Of a DNA stretch of 41,291 bases, positions 1-8,822 are shown in pieces. A program made the translations under genes and the position numbers. The notes below the pieces were generated by a model, which saw only the letters and a list, made by a program, of their open reading frames with translations, made no database searches and was not told the origin of the DNA. Positions within the stretch are counted from its first letter, which is position 1, and each line of letters opens with the position of its first letter. The DNA is from Chloroflexaceae bacterium (GTDB taxonomy: Bacteria > Chloroflexota > Chloroflexia > Chloroflexales > Chloroflexaceae). The stretch lies in contig JANQID010000011.1 of assembly GCA_028282325.1 (NCBI GenBank), forward strand, positions 1 through 41,291, given 5' to 3'.

Positions 1-2098
1 GTGCGCCAATCCCGAAACCACCCCAGAGCAGCGCCAGCAGCACTACCGCCGCCGCCGTCATAACGCGCGCTTCGGTCAGGACGGCGGAAAAACGCCGCCA
101 GACTTTTGCAACCAGCTCGTGGATCAGCCACCCGGCGGCAGCGGCATACAACGGCGTCAGCGGCAGGAAAAAGCGTTGCAGCGTGAATGCCATACTCACC
201 GCCAACGCATAGATGCCAATGAACAGCAGCAGGCTCAAGCGCAAACGATGCTCAACCGCCAGCCTGTTCCGCCCGTCGCGCCAGTCGCGGATGGCCAGCC
301 CCAGCCAGCCCAAAAGTCCGACCACGGCCAGCCAATTCATCGGCCAGCCGAGCAAACGCAACTGGATCGCCCGCCCAAACTCGCTCGTATCCTCCGCGCC
401 GCCGCCGACAAAGCCGATCAGGTTGCGCCGCCAGTTGTCGAAGAAACGCGCCGGATCGCTGAGAACCACGTCGGTCAGCATGATCGTGTCAGGCGCTTCA
501 TACCAGCGGCCCCAGTCAACGTCGGCATACACCGCCAGCCAGACATTCTTAGCTTGCTGATTGTAGAGCGGTTCGCCGACCTGGGCCGTGTTGATCGCCA
601 ACTGCGGCGAGACGGCCAACAGCGCGCCGAGACCATACGCCAACAGCCCGCGCAGATCGATGGGGAAACGACGTCGATCTGGCGCGGGCGGCGCCAGCCA
701 GACGCAGTGGATCACCCCCCAGACGAGGAGCGCCAGCCCCAGATGGCGCATCAGAAAAGCGCAACCGCCGACAAAGCCCGCCACCCCGATTAGCCAGAGC
801 CGCCGCCGCGCGCGGGTCGCCGCAACCAGCGCTGCCAGTGCCAATGCCGTGCAAGCGGCAAACGGCATATCCGTGCCGAGATAGAGCGCATACTGAACCA
901 CCAGCGGGCTCAAAGCCAGCCCGACGCCCGCCAGCCATACCCCACCGCCGGACAACGACCGTGCCAGCCAGACGCCGGACGCCAGCAAAACGCCGCCGCT
1001 GAGCGCCGCGACCAACCGACCGGCCAGAAACGGGTTGCCGTCGGTCAGCGGGTGCGCAAGCCAGAGCAACAGCGGGTAGCCCAGGTTGTAAAAGCCATCG
1101 GCCAGGAAAACGCTCTCCAGGCTTGCCGACCGGATGGCAAACACCCGAAAGTCGTTTTCTACGCCAGGCCGCGACAATGTCAGGTGATCGCGCGCGGCCA
1201 GCCAGACTGCACCCAGCCAGATCGCCAGCGCCGCCGCCGCGAGTATGGTGCACCACGCAGGGCGTCGCGCCACCAAAGACGGCCCATCGCGGATCGTCAG
1301 CGCCGCCGCCAGACCGAGATCGATCAGCGGCAACAGCCAGCGCAGGGGGTAGGGGTACAACGGCGGCTGGAGGCGATAGAGGAAGAGAAAGAGCAGACCA
1401 ATGCCCAGAAACGTCCAGAATGCCGCTCGGAGTCGTCGCCGCCGCACATCGACAGCCGGAGACCAGGCCAACAGCGCCAGCAACGCACCAGCCAGCGCAC
1501 CATACGCAACCTGCGACGGATACGGCGCAATCGGCCCGCCCGGCGCGACGACGTAGGTAATATGATCCACCAGAACGCCGACAACCCGGCCATCGTCGGG
1601 CAATGTCACCGTGTCGGATTGGATCTCAACAAAAAAATCGCTGGCCTTGAGCACACCGCCGTGTATCGCGAAGCTATGCTCCTCCCAATCGCCGGTGGTC
1701 GAAAATGCGGCAAGCTCCTCGCGCCCGTTCAACATTATGCGCACACGCGGCGGCGCACTTTCCAAACGCCAACCGCGCAATCGCACTGTCACCTGGGCGG
1801 GCAAGCCGGACTGGGGGAAAAGCAACGCCGAACTGGCGCGACTCCAACGCGCGGTTCCATCGGAGCCAATCAACGCGGGGTCTGCCGGGTTCGCGGTAAA
1901 AGCCGGGTCGTGAAAACCCTGTACATATGCCGCATCGTACCCGCCGACATCCACGCTATGCCGAGCGGGGATCTGATAGAGCAGGGTGATGAGCAGCGCG
2001 CCGAGCAACGCCAACCAGAACGCTGCTGTCCATTTGCCGACGAGCGCCAAACGCCTGGCCCCAGGCTCGCGGCGGTCAGTGCGCGCCTCATCGTTCAT
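1..2098 (-). CDS. Multi-pass membrane glycosyltransferase, GT39/ArnT-like (3' end beyond window)
   Basis: The minus strand is open without a stop from the ATG at 2098 to the window edge, at least 699 codons, so the C-terminus is missing. The protein begins with a short basic cytoplasmic stretch, then a membrane segment at about residues 23-41. A soluble beta-rich portion follows (about 50-190), and from about residue 200 there are many hydrophobic helices rich in Leu, Ala and Trp. This resembles dolichyl-phosphate-mannose-type or ArnT-like glycosyltransferases that transfer sugars from lipid carriers outside the membrane. The motif GTDMPFAACTALALAAL in the middle fits the conserved helix after the second acidic motif of such enzymes. 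Its ATG overlaps the stop of the HEAT/SH3 gene as ATGA, so translation is probably coupled. Acceptor and donor cannot be told from sequence. Family assignment rests on topology and local motifs only. Confidence 0.72.
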   Translation of the reverse strand, partial: MNDEARTDRREPGARRLALVGKWTAAFWLALLGALLITLLYQIPARHSVDVGGYDAAYVQGFHDPAFTANPADPALIGSDGTARWSRASSALLFPQSGLPAQVTVRLRGWRLESAPPRVRIMLNGREELAAFSTTGDWEEHSFAIHGGVLKASDFFVEIQSDTVTLPDDGRVVGVLVDHITYVVAPGGPIAPYPSQVAYGALAGALLALLAWSPAVDVRRRRLRAAFWTFLGIGLLFLFLYRLQPPLYPYPLRWLLPLIDLGLAAALTIRDGPSLVARRPAWCTILAAAALAIWLGAVWLAARDHLTLSRPGVENDFRVFAIRSASLESVFLADGFYNLGYPLLLWLAHPLTDGNPFLAGRLVAALSGGVLLASGVWLARSLSGGGVWLAGVGLALSPLVVQYALYLGTDMPFAACTALALAALVAATRARRRLWLIGVAGFVGGCAFLMRHLGLALLVWGVIHCVWLAPPAPDRRRFPIDLRGLLAYGLGALLAVSPQLAINTAQVGEPLYNQQAKNVWLAVYADVDWGRWYEAPDTIMLTDVVLSDPARFFDNWRRNLIGFVGGGAEDTSEFGRAIQLRLLGWPMNWLAVVGLLGWLGLAIRDWRDGRNRLAVEHRLRLSLLLFIGIYALAVSMAFTLQRFFLPLTPLYAAAAGWLIHELVAKVWRRFSAVLTEARVMTAAAVVLLALLWGGFGIGA

Positions 2099-3246
2099 GG
2101 CGTCGGCGTAGCAAAAATGTCTGCGGGCGTAGGCGTGGGGGAATCTTCGACGGGAACGCTGCCTGTAGGCGGAGAAAGCAATGCCTGATTCACCCAGCCG
2201 GAGGCACTGCCGTCGGGGTTATTGATCCACGAGCCATCGGTATAGCGCTCGCCGAGACGCACCCGATACCACTGTCCGTCAACCGTGCGCGCTACGAAGA
2301 TCACTTCATCGCCACGCTGGACCTTGCCGACCGGCTCATTATTGATATCGGGAGACGGGCGTACATTTGCGTCTTGCAGCGCCGTACCGGTGACTTGAGC
2401 GGTCGCCGTCACAACCGACGGCGCTACGGCGGGCGTCTCAACCGTCAGCGAAGGAACAGCGACCGCTGCAGGCGCGGAAGTAGGCTCTCGCGTGGGCAAT
2501 GGCGTACGCACCCTGACGTTGACAACGCCGGGCGCGACCACGCCCAGACGATCGAATTCGTCGCGCAACGTTGTCACCACGCTGAACGCCAACACGAGCG
2601 CGAGAATCATCAGCACTGTCACCACCGCCGTCTTGAACAACTCAACGCTCTGCGACCAGACGCTGCGGTTACGGATCTCGTCGAGGGCGCTTTGCGCTGC
2701 GCCGGACACCGACTCGCCCCAACTCGTTCGCCCTTGATCCGACTGGGCAACTCGTCGCAACTCCAGGAGCGCCCGCACGTCGCCCAACTGCGCCAACGCC
2801 TGAACGACACTCCAGCGTACATTGCTGTTCGGGTGCTGAAGCGCCGCGATCAATGCGCCGGTCGCGCGTCCATCGCCGATCTGGCCAAGCGCTTCGGCTG
2901 CACGATACGCCGCAAGCCAGGGACGTTGCCCGCTCAACGCCTCGTTCAGCAGCGGCACAGCCGGCGCACCTACGGCAATCAGCGCATCGACGGCCTCGGC
3001 GTGCAGCGGGCTTTGCGAAGCGCCCAGCGCATCGATCAACTCCAGCATGCGATCACGCGACGGCACGGGGGCATCCCGATCACGCGCTCGATCACGTCGC
3101 CGCCGGGCCGTCGGCCACCGCCGTGTCAGACGGCCCAGACCTTCGATCACCTGGCCCATCTGGGTCTGATCGCTCTGATCCGGCGTCGAGTCGCTCGCTG
3201 ATTGCGATACAGATGATTGAGACGTTGGCTGCTTTTCTGTGGGCAT
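2095..3246 (-). CDS. HEAT-repeat protein with membrane segment and C-terminal SH3b domain
   Basis: A 383-residue protein. Residues 1-60 are polar and low complexity, ending in an Arg/Asp-rich patch. Residues about 65-195 carry HEAT/PBS-lyase-type helical repeats, with recurring patterns such as AVDALIAVGAPAVPLL, AAEALGQIGDGRATGALIAAL and VVQALAQLGDVRALLEL. A single membrane helix lies at about 205-224. A Pro/Thr/Val-rich linker leads to a bacterial SH3 domain (about 285-370, with NVRPSPDINNEPVGKV and GDEVIF). The likely topology is a cytoplasmic HEAT scaffold with the SH3b domain outside, where such domains often bind cell wall. It lies 6 nt after coaBC and is coupled by ATGA to the glycosyltransferase, suggesting an envelope role. 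The exact function is unknown. Confidence 0.85.
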   Translation of the reverse strand: MPTEKQPTSQSSVSQSASDSTPDQSDQTQMGQVIEGLGRLTRRWPTARRRRDRARDRDAPVPSRDRMLELIDALGASQSPLHAEAVDALIAVGAPAVPLLNEALSGQRPWLAAYRAAEALGQIGDGRATGALIAALQHPNSNVRWSVVQALAQLGDVRALLELRRVAQSDQGRTSWGESVSGAAQSALDEIRNRSVWSQSVELFKTAVVTVLMILALVLAFSVVTTLRDEFDRLGVVAPGVVNVRVRTPLPTREPTSAPAAVAVPSLTVETPAVAPSVVTATAQVTGTALQDANVRPSPDINNEPVGKVQRGDEVIFVARTVDGQWYRVRLGERYTDGSWINNPDGSASGWVNQALLSPPTGSVPVEDSPTPTPADIFATPTP

Positions 3247-3252
3247 AGGTTG

Positions 3253-4500
3253 TTACTCGTCGGTATCCGCCGGCATCTCCGAAGCCGGCAAGCGAGCATG
3301 CGCCAACCAGCGGTTAAAGCGCTGAACCACTTCATCGATAATTGTCGCCGCCGCCTGGGGTTTGGTCTGGATCGGCAATGTGTAGATCTCCACCCCATCG
3401 AGGATGGTCACTTGAATGTCCGGCCGGCCAATGCTGGCAACGGCGTCGTTGGCGATAATCAGGTTGAGTCCTTTGCGCTCCAGCTTCACGCGCGCGTTGG
3501 CGATCAAATCATCGGTCTCGGCGGCGAATCCGACCTTGAACAGATCGCGCCGGTGCGCCATCTCGCCGAGGATGTCCGGATTCAGCGCCAGATGCAGGAT
3601 CATGCCCTCTTCGCCGGTTTTCTTGATTTTATGATCGATCATATGGCCCGGACGAAAATCGGCCACGGCGGCATTCATAATCAGAATATCGGCGCCGGTG
3701 CAGGCATCAAGAACCGCGTCGCGCATATGTAGGGCGGTATCAACGCGGACAACCTCGACCGCTGCGGGCGGCGTCAGCGCGGTCGGCCCGCTGACCAGCG
3801 TCACGTGCGCGCCGGCGTCGCGTGCGCAGGCCGCCATCGCATAGCCCATCTGCCCCGACGAGCGATTGCCGATGAAGCGCACCGGATCGATCGGCTCGTG
3901 GGTACCGCCGGCAGTAACCACCACCCGTCGCCCGCGCAACGGCCCGTGGCGGCGGCCCAACAGCGCCCGAATCTCGCCCTCCAACGCCGCCGGTTCCGGC
4001 AAACGCCCCCGACCGGTCACCGGCTCGGCCATCAGCCCTTCGTTCGGCTCCAGCACCAGCATGCCGCGTCGGCGTAGCGTCGCGATGTTCTCCTGGGTCG
4101 CGGCATTTACGTACATATTCGGATTCATCGCGGGCGCACAGAGCACCGGCGCACGGGTCGCCAACACCGCCGTTGTCAACAAATCATCGCTGATGCCGGC
4201 CGCAAGGCGAGCCAGGGTATTCGCCGTCGCAGGCGCGATCACGATCAGGTCGGTGTGGGCGCCCAGCGAGACGTGGCCTACCACGCCATCTTCCGGCAGC
4301 GCCCACATATCGGTCAGCACCGGACGCCGGGTGAGCGCCTGGAACGTCGCGGGGCCGACGAACTGCTGCGCCGCCGCAGTCATCACCACATCGACGCGCG
4401 CCTCAGCCAGCGTCAGGTTGCGGGCCAGTTCGGCGACCTTGTAGGCGGCGATGCTGCCGCACACGCCGAGCAAGATCTGTTTGTCACGCAGAATATTCAT
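3253..4500 (-). CDS. coaBC: Bifunctional phosphopantothenoylcysteine decarboxylase / phosphopantothenate-cysteine ligase
   Basis: A 415-residue cytoplasmic enzyme for two steps of coenzyme A synthesis: ligation of cysteine to 4'-phosphopantothenate, then decarboxylation to 4'-phosphopantetheine. The N-terminal CoaC flavoprotein half shows GVCGSIAAYK (residues 12-21), the active-site His at 76, the flavin-binding PATANT segment (90-95) and PAMN (123-126). The CoaB half begins near 190 with VVVTAGGTHEPIDPVRFIGN, then NRSSGQMGYAMA, AAVADFRP and the KIKK motif (291-294). The CoaC clamp region that usually carries the catalytic Cys reads LMAEPVTGRGRL here, with no Cys; some bacterial lineages have Cys-less variants. 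An ATG start is used, and a good sigma-70-like promoter lies about 60 nt upstream. It heads the unit with the HEAT/SH3 and glycosyltransferase genes. coaX is nearby on the other strand. Confidence 0.96.
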   Translation of the reverse strand: MNILRDKQILLGVCGSIAAYKVAELARNLTLAEARVDVVMTAAAQQFVGPATFQALTRRPVLTDMWALPEDGVVGHVSLGAHTDLIVIAPATANTLARLAAGISDDLLTTAVLATRAPVLCAPAMNPNMYVNAATQENIATLRRRGMLVLEPNEGLMAEPVTGRGRLPEPAALEGEIRALLGRRHGPLRGRRVVVTAGGTHEPIDPVRFIGNRSSGQMGYAMAACARDAGAHVTLVSGPTALTPPAAVEVVRVDTALHMRDAVLDACTGADILIMNAAVADFRPGHMIDHKIKKTGEEGMILHLALNPDILGEMAHRRDLFKVGFAAETDDLIANARVKLERKGLNLIIANDAVASIGRPDIQVTILDGVEIYTLPIQTKPQAAATIIDEVVQRFNRWLAHARLPASEMPADTDE

Positions 4501-4562
4501 AGACCCATGCCTGGTCAGATCACTACAGCACAGCTACATTTTGGCAGACAGTAAGCCGCGGC

Positions 4563-4591
4563 ATTGTAGCATCAGGACTGATGAGCGTCAA
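4563..4591 (-). promoter_or_regulatory. Sigma-70-like promoter of coaBC
   Basis: On the minus strand TTGACG (4591-4586) is followed after exactly 17 nt by TACAAT (4568-4563), which also has the extended TGn just upstream. The expected start of transcription lies about 55 nt before the coaBC ATG. This is inferred from consensus only. Confidence 0.6.
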
Positions 4592-4678
4592 TACAACCAC
4601 TATACAATACAATGGTACAATAATTGCAACAACGTCGGATAATTCAAGCTACATCATCGGCAAAAATCAATAACCTGC

Positions 4679-4769
4679 CAGGTGTGGCGCGTCAGGTTTT
4701 GCGCAGGCGTCCTAATCATGCGCTTTTACACCTGACACATGTAAAAAGTGCGCGAACGCCTGCGCGCCA
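4679..4769 (+). repeat. Nested inverted repeats ahead of the DinB-like gene
   Basis: A 10-bp perfect pair (4701-4710 with 4756-4765, GCGCAGGCGT type) encloses a second hairpin with stem TTTTACA/TGTAAAA (4724-4730 and 4740-4746) and a GCGC/GCGC pair (4720-4723 with 4750-4753). Two further pairings compete: TGGCGCG (4685-4691) with 4763-4769, and CAGGTGT (4679-4685) with 4728-4734. The last shares the ACACCTGACA core of the repeat at 23626. The right end lies just before the Shine-Dalgarno sequence of the next gene, so it could affect translation, or be a dispersed repeat. Confidence 0.5.
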
Positions 4770-4783
4770 CCAGGAGCAGCAGA

Positions 4784-5275
4784 ATGATTCAGAGCATCGA
4801 AGCGTTTATTGCCTATTTCGATAGCATTCGCCGTCGAACAATTACATTCTGTCGAGCAATTCCCGCCGACCGTATCGATTTGGCGCCCAGCGACGGCGAG
4901 TTTACGTGTGGCGACATTCTGCGCCACTTCGCAGCGTCCGAGCAAATGTTCACCGGCGTCGCTGTAGAAGGCCGCTGGTCGTATCCCGGACACGAGCGTC
5001 CATTAGCGCCAGATCTTGAGTCGGCGCTGGCCTATCTGGACGCCACTCACACCGCGGCGACGACGCGACTGCGGACGTTGAGCGACGCCAACCTGATGGA
5101 AAAGCGCCCTGCGCCCAAAGACGCACAGATCCGGGTCTGGCGCGTACTTATGATGATGACCGAACACGAAATCCACCATCGCAGTCAGCTCGCGACATAC
5201 CTCACGCTAATGGGCGTCGAGCCGCCGCAGATCTTTGGACAGAAGCTCGAAGATATTCTAAACGCAACCGGGTAA
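4784..5275 (+). CDS. DinB-like four-helix protein (putative metal-dependent thiol enzyme)
   Basis: The 163-residue product matches the DinB/YfiT superfamily, which are four-helix bundles with a three-His metal site. Visible metal-ligand candidates are the His in DILRHFAASEQ near residue 47 and the pair in EHEIHHRSQLATYL near residues 128-135. The C-terminal helix with HHRSQLATYLTLMGVEPP is typical. The ATG at 4784 is chosen over an in-frame GTG at 4748 because AGGAG sits a few bases upstream of it and because family homology begins there. Family members include thiol-dependent transferases and uncharacterised stress proteins, so the substrate is not known. It is monocistronic in appearance, with nested inverted repeats directly upstream. 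Confidence 0.85.
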   Translation: MIQSIEAFIAYFDSIRRRTITFCRAIPADRIDLAPSDGEFTCGDILRHFAASEQMFTGVAVEGRWSYPGHERPLAPDLESALAYLDATHTAATTRLRTLSDANLMEKRPAPKDAQIRVWRVLMMMTEHEIHHRSQLATYLTLMGVEPPQIFGQKLEDILNATG

Positions 5276-5346
5276 AACCGCCGACTTGCCGGGTTTGTTT
5301 CAGCCGCATCCCGATAGCACGCAGCGGGTCATGGTACAATAGCGTA

Positions 5347-6114
5347 ATGATGTATGATCGCTACGCTGCATTCTACGACAGCAGCGGCCAGGTACGATAC
5401 GCCCTGCTTATCGCTCCCTATATCAATCAGTTGCTGCATCACCACGTGGTGAACATCCGCCGAGCGCTGGACATAGCCTGCGGCACAGGCACGTTGGCAT
5501 TGCTATTGGCCGATGAGGGATGGGATGTCATCGGGCTCGATCTCGCGGAACAGATGCTGTATCAGGCCCGCGCCAAGGCCGCTAATGCGATTATTGCAGG
5601 GCGCGCTACGTTCATACAGGGTGATATGCGTCGCCTGGCGGACTACGTCCCGCCTGCCAGCCAGAATCTGATCACGTGTACATACGATAGCCTGAACTAT
5701 ATGCTCACCGAAGCGGATCTCGCCGCGTGTTTCAGCGGGGTCGCACACGCGCTTGCGCCTGGCGGTCTGTTTCTCACCGATATGAATACCCGCTATTTTC
5801 TGGAATACGACTGGGAAGCGTGCGAGATCATCGAGCAGAGCGGATATATCCAGGTCAGCCAGAGTCGCTTCGATGCAACGTATGCAACGAACACTCTCAC
5901 GCTGACAGGATTCATCGGCGATGATAGCAATGGCTACGAGCGCTTCGACGAAGTGCATATCGAACGGGCGTATGCGGAGGACGACGTGCGAACGCTGCTG
6001 AGCCAGGCAAATCTGCATATCGAAGCGGTCTATGATTGTTTTACGCTCCAGGAGCCTGAAGCACACGCCCAACGACTGATGTGGGTTGTGCGCAAGCCTT
6101 GCGAGCAACCCTGA
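5347..6114 (+). CDS. Class I SAM-dependent methyltransferase
   Basis: A 255-residue cytoplasmic methyltransferase. The glycine-rich SAM loop is ALDIACGTGTLALLLA (about residues 40-55), motif II is VIGLDLAEQML with the acidic residue that holds the ribose, and the post-motif FIQGDMRRL supplies the acidic residue near the adenine. The strand-4 region LITCTYDSLNYML and FLTDMNTRY follow. The C-terminal half is beta-rich, as in the YcgJ/Tam-like small-molecule methyltransferases, but the substrate is unknown. Two ATG codons lie at 5347 and 5350. No Shine-Dalgarno is visible and a TGGTACAAT extended -10 element ends at 5340, so the transcript may be leaderless or nearly so. Confidence 0.88.
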   Translation: MMYDRYAAFYDSSGQVRYALLIAPYINQLLHHHVVNIRRALDIACGTGTLALLLADEGWDVIGLDLAEQMLYQARAKAANAIIAGRATFIQGDMRRLADYVPPASQNLITCTYDSLNYMLTEADLAACFSGVAHALAPGGLFLTDMNTRYFLEYDWEACEIIEQSGYIQVSQSRFDATYATNTLTLTGFIGDDSNGYERFDEVHIERAYAEDDVRTLLSQANLHIEAVYDCFTLQEPEAHAQRLMWVVRKPCEQP

Positions 6115-6212
6115 GCCATCGGCTCATCAAGGCGTTTCCAGGACTTGGCTCGTCGTCGAGACAGGGATAATTTCGGTCTAACCTTATCGAATGCTTGCAC
6201 ATTGAGGAATGT

Positions 6213-7181
6213 ATGAAACGAGTCGTCGTTATCACGACCGGCGGCACCATCGCGATGAAGCGCAGCCCTATCGTCGGCGGAGCCGTCCCTTCACTCAAAG
6301 GCGACGATTTTCTCGCTCTGCTGCCGCGCGACGGAGTGGATCTCGTCTTTGACGAATTCTCTAATTTGCCTAGCAGCCATCTTACTCCGATGAAAGCCCT
6401 GGAATTGGCACATCGGATCGATTCGCTGCTATCGCAAGATGATATCGCCGGCGTTGTCGTCACACACGGCACCGACACCCTGGAAGAGAGCGCTTACCTC
6501 GTCGATCTGACAGTCAAATCAACCAAGCCGATCGCATTCACAGGTTCAATGCGTACAGCGACGAATCCCGGCTACGACGGCATAACCAATCTGGCCAATG
6601 CAATACGCGTCGTCGCAAACGACACAGCGTACGATCTCGGCACGCTGGTAGTATTCGATGCGGAAATTCATGCCGCCAGCGCAGTGCAGAAGGTGTATGC
6701 CCAGGCCCAACATGCATTCCAGTCGCCCGGAAGCGGACCGCTGGGCCGCATTGAGGGCGAACGAATCAATATAATGAACCGACCGCTGCAGCGGCAACAT
6801 ATCCCGTGCTCAAGAATTGAAGAGCGCGTCGATCTCATCCGGCTCGTTCAAGGCGCCGATGATCGTATGATGCGTCACAGCATCGAAGACGGCGTGGCCG
6901 GCATCGTCATTGAGACGTTCGGCAGCGGGCGAGTGCCGCCCTGGTGGATGCCGCTGATCAACGAAGCCCATACTCGCCGCATCGTCGTGGCGATCACATC
7001 ACGCTGTCTGGTCGGCGGGCTGGGCGATGAATACGGCTATGTCGGAGCCTACCACGACCTCCGGCATATGGGCGTGGTTATGGCGCACAACCTCAGCGGA
7101 CCGAAAACTCGGATCAAGCTGATGGCGGCGCTGGGCGCGGCGCGCAATATCAAGGAGCTTCGAGCCTGGTTTTCTGAATAG
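6213..7181 (+). CDS. L-asparaginase (asparaginase/glutaminase family)
   Basis: A 322-residue protein hydrolysing L-asparagine to aspartate and ammonia. The first catalytic threonine lies in TTGGTIA (residues 8-14) and the second in THGTDTLEE (84-92), the classic pair of family signatures. FTGSMRTATNPGYDGITN and the GIVIETFGSGRVPPWWM segment of the C-terminal domain are also present. No signal peptide is seen, so it is probably cytoplasmic. The ATG at 6213 is preferred to an upstream TTG at 6195 because GAGGA precedes it and the family's N-terminal strand starts immediately. The coaX gene begins 19 nt after the stop, so the two may be cotranscribed. Confidence 0.93.
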   Translation: MKRVVVITTGGTIAMKRSPIVGGAVPSLKGDDFLALLPRDGVDLVFDEFSNLPSSHLTPMKALELAHRIDSLLSQDDIAGVVVTHGTDTLEESAYLVDLTVKSTKPIAFTGSMRTATNPGYDGITNLANAIRVVANDTAYDLGTLVVFDAEIHAASAVQKVYAQAQHAFQSPGSGPLGRIEGERINIMNRPLQRQHIPCSRIEERVDLIRLVQGADDRMMRHSIEDGVAGIVIETFGSGRVPPWWMPLINEAHTRRIVVAITSRCLVGGLGDEYGYVGAYHDLRHMGVVMAHNLSGPKTRIKLMAALGAARNIKELRAWFSE

Positions 7182-7200
7182 AATATAGAGTGCAAGCGCT

Positions 7201-7983
7201 ATGCTGCTTGTTGTCGATATCGGCAATACCAACATCAAGTTCGGCATCTATCAGAACGACCGCCTGATCGCCCATTGGCGCGTGGCTACGGATCGCCTCA
7301 AGCTCGCCGACGAGTACGCCGTGCTGGTACACAACTTGCTTGAGATGACCGGGCTGGAGATGTCACAGGTCAACGGGTGCGCTATCTCATGCGTGGTTCC
7401 GCCGCTGACGGCGCAGTTCCGCGAGTTGGCCCAGACGTATATGCGGCTCGAACCGGTGATCGTCAACACAGAGGTCTATACCGGTTTGCGTTATCACATC
7501 GACAGCCCAACCGAACTGGGCGGAGATCGTATCACGAATAGTCTGGCCGCTTATCGTATGTGCGGCGGTCCGGTGATTACCATCGCGCTGGGAACCGCCA
7601 CGGCGATGGATGTTGTCAACGCCGATGGCGAGTACATTGGCGGGGCGATCGCCCCCGGCATCGGCATTAGCGCCGACGCGTTGTTTCGCAACGCGGCTCG
7701 CCTCTACCAAGTCGAGCTCATTCGACCGCCCAAAGTCCTCGGTACAAACACAATCCATCAAATCCAATCCGGGTTAATCCTGGGCTATGCGGGATTGATC
7801 GAAGGACTGATCTATCGCGCCCATGACGAACTGGGAGGTCCTTGTCCCGTGGTGGCGACCGGTGGTCTGGCCGAAGTTATCGCCAGCGAGACATCGGCTA
7901 TCACGCGCGTGGAGCCGTATCTCACGTTGGATGGGCTACGCCTCATTTACGAGATGAATCAAAATATGCAATCTGTCAGATAG
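7201..7983 (+). CDS. coaX: Type III pantothenate kinase
   Basis: A 260-residue ASKHA-fold kinase catalysing the first step of CoA synthesis, ATP-dependent phosphorylation of pantothenate. The N-terminal phosphate-binding loop is VVDIGNTNIKFGIY (residues 4-17). The pantothenate-binding/dimer motif ELGGDRITN is near 102-110, and GTATAMDVV near 125-133 carries the catalytic region. GGAIAPGIGISADALF and VVATGGLAEVI are further conserved blocks. Type III kinases need a monovalent cation and are not inhibited by CoA, unlike CoaA. Together with coaBC at 3253 this gives three of the CoA pathway activities in one neighbourhood, although on opposite strands. Confidence 0.96.
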   Translation: MLLVVDIGNTNIKFGIYQNDRLIAHWRVATDRLKLADEYAVLVHNLLEMTGLEMSQVNGCAISCVVPPLTAQFRELAQTYMRLEPVIVNTEVYTGLRYHIDSPTELGGDRITNSLAAYRMCGGPVITIALGTATAMDVVNADGEYIGGAIAPGIGISADALFRNAARLYQVELIRPPKVLGTNTIHQIQSGLILGYAGLIEGLIYRAHDELGGPCPVVATGGLAEVIASETSAITRVEPYLTLDGLRLIYEMNQNMQSVR

Positions 7984-7986
7984 AAG

Positions 7987-8017
7987 AAGCGGCAAGCCAT
8001 TAGCAAAAGCGCCGCTT
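7987..8017 (+). terminator. Possible weak terminator after coaX
   Basis: AAGCGGC (7987-7993) pairs with GCCGCTT (8011-8017) across a 17-nt loop, just past the coaX stop and followed by a short T/C stretch. The stem is short, so read-through into the next gene is likely. Confidence 0.3.
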
Positions 8018-8035
8018 TCTAGTTTCGAGGTGTCC

Positions 8036-8758
8036 GTGAGCGTTCTCCCGTCGATTGAAGAAAAAGCCTCTTACGTCGAGCATATGTTTTCCCGTATCGC
8101 CTCCAACTACGATCGAGCAAATCGGGTAATGACATTTGGCATGGATCAATCATGGCGGCAAAAGGTGGTTGATCTGGTCGCACCGCCGTTCAACGGCCGC
8201 GCACTTGATATCGGCGCCGGCACCGGTGATTTCCTCCCGCTGCTGGCCGAGTGGATACCGCGTGGCGTCGTCGTCGGCGCCGATTTCTGTCTGCCAATGA
8301 TGCAGGCCGGTCAGCCTAAAATCGATGCGATTGCCAACGGGGCGGTGGCGGCGTTCGTCCAGGGCGATGCGCTGCAATTGCCCTTTTCCGACGATTGCTT
8401 TGATGCTATCACTACCGGCTTTATGATGCGCAACGTCATCGACATTCCGGCCACATTTCGCGAGCTATGGCGCGTCGCTCGACCAGGCGGCGTCATCGCG
8501 TGCCTGGAAGTTGCTCGACCGCGCTACGCGCTCTTGCGGCTGGGGCACCGCGTATATTTCGAGGGTCTGACGCCCTGGATCGGTGCGCTGGTAGGCAGCG
8601 ATCGCCAGGCCTATGCCTATCTTCCCCAATCGGCCCGGGCATTCCCAAGCCCGCCGGAACTGGCCCAGATTATGCAAGAATCCGGTTGGTGCCACGTGTA
8701 TTACACGTTGCAAAGCATGGGCGCGGTCGCTATCCACATCGGCGTGAAACTTATGTAA
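8036..8758 (+). CDS. ubiE: Demethylmenaquinone methyltransferase, MenG/UbiE family
   Basis: About 240 residues; the enzyme performs the last C-methylation of menaquinone. The family signature YDRANRVMTFGMDQSWR lies near residues 26-42, followed by the SAM loop ALDIGAGTGDFLPLLA, VVGADFCLPMMQ and the post-motif FVQGDALQLPF. MMRNVIDIPATFRELWRVARPGG takes the place of the usual GLRNV block. The C-terminal part keeps YAYLPQSARAFPSPPELAQIM. Two GTG codons lie at 8030 and 8036; the second has GAGG at a proper distance and is preferred. It fits a menaquinone-using respiratory or phototrophic electron chain. The family assignment is strong. That the quinone is menaquinone is inferred from lineage. Confidence 0.92.
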   Translation: MSVLPSIEEKASYVEHMFSRIASNYDRANRVMTFGMDQSWRQKVVDLVAPPFNGRALDIGAGTGDFLPLLAEWIPRGVVVGADFCLPMMQAGQPKIDAIANGAVAAFVQGDALQLPFSDDCFDAITTGFMMRNVIDIPATFRELWRVARPGGVIACLEVARPRYALLRLGHRVYFEGLTPWIGALVGSDRQAYAYLPQSARAFPSPPELAQIMQESGWCHVYYTLQSMGAVAIHIGVKLM

Positions 8759-8822
8759 CGCTGTCGGCGTCATATCGCTATGCTACGACACTGGAAACCG
8801 CAACGACATAAGGAATGTACTG

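Noticed and set aside
1052-2188. 378-codon plus-strand ORF and neighbouring frames in 1-2100
   Set aside because: All are shadows of the membrane glycosyltransferase on the minus strand, which is continuously open to the edge.
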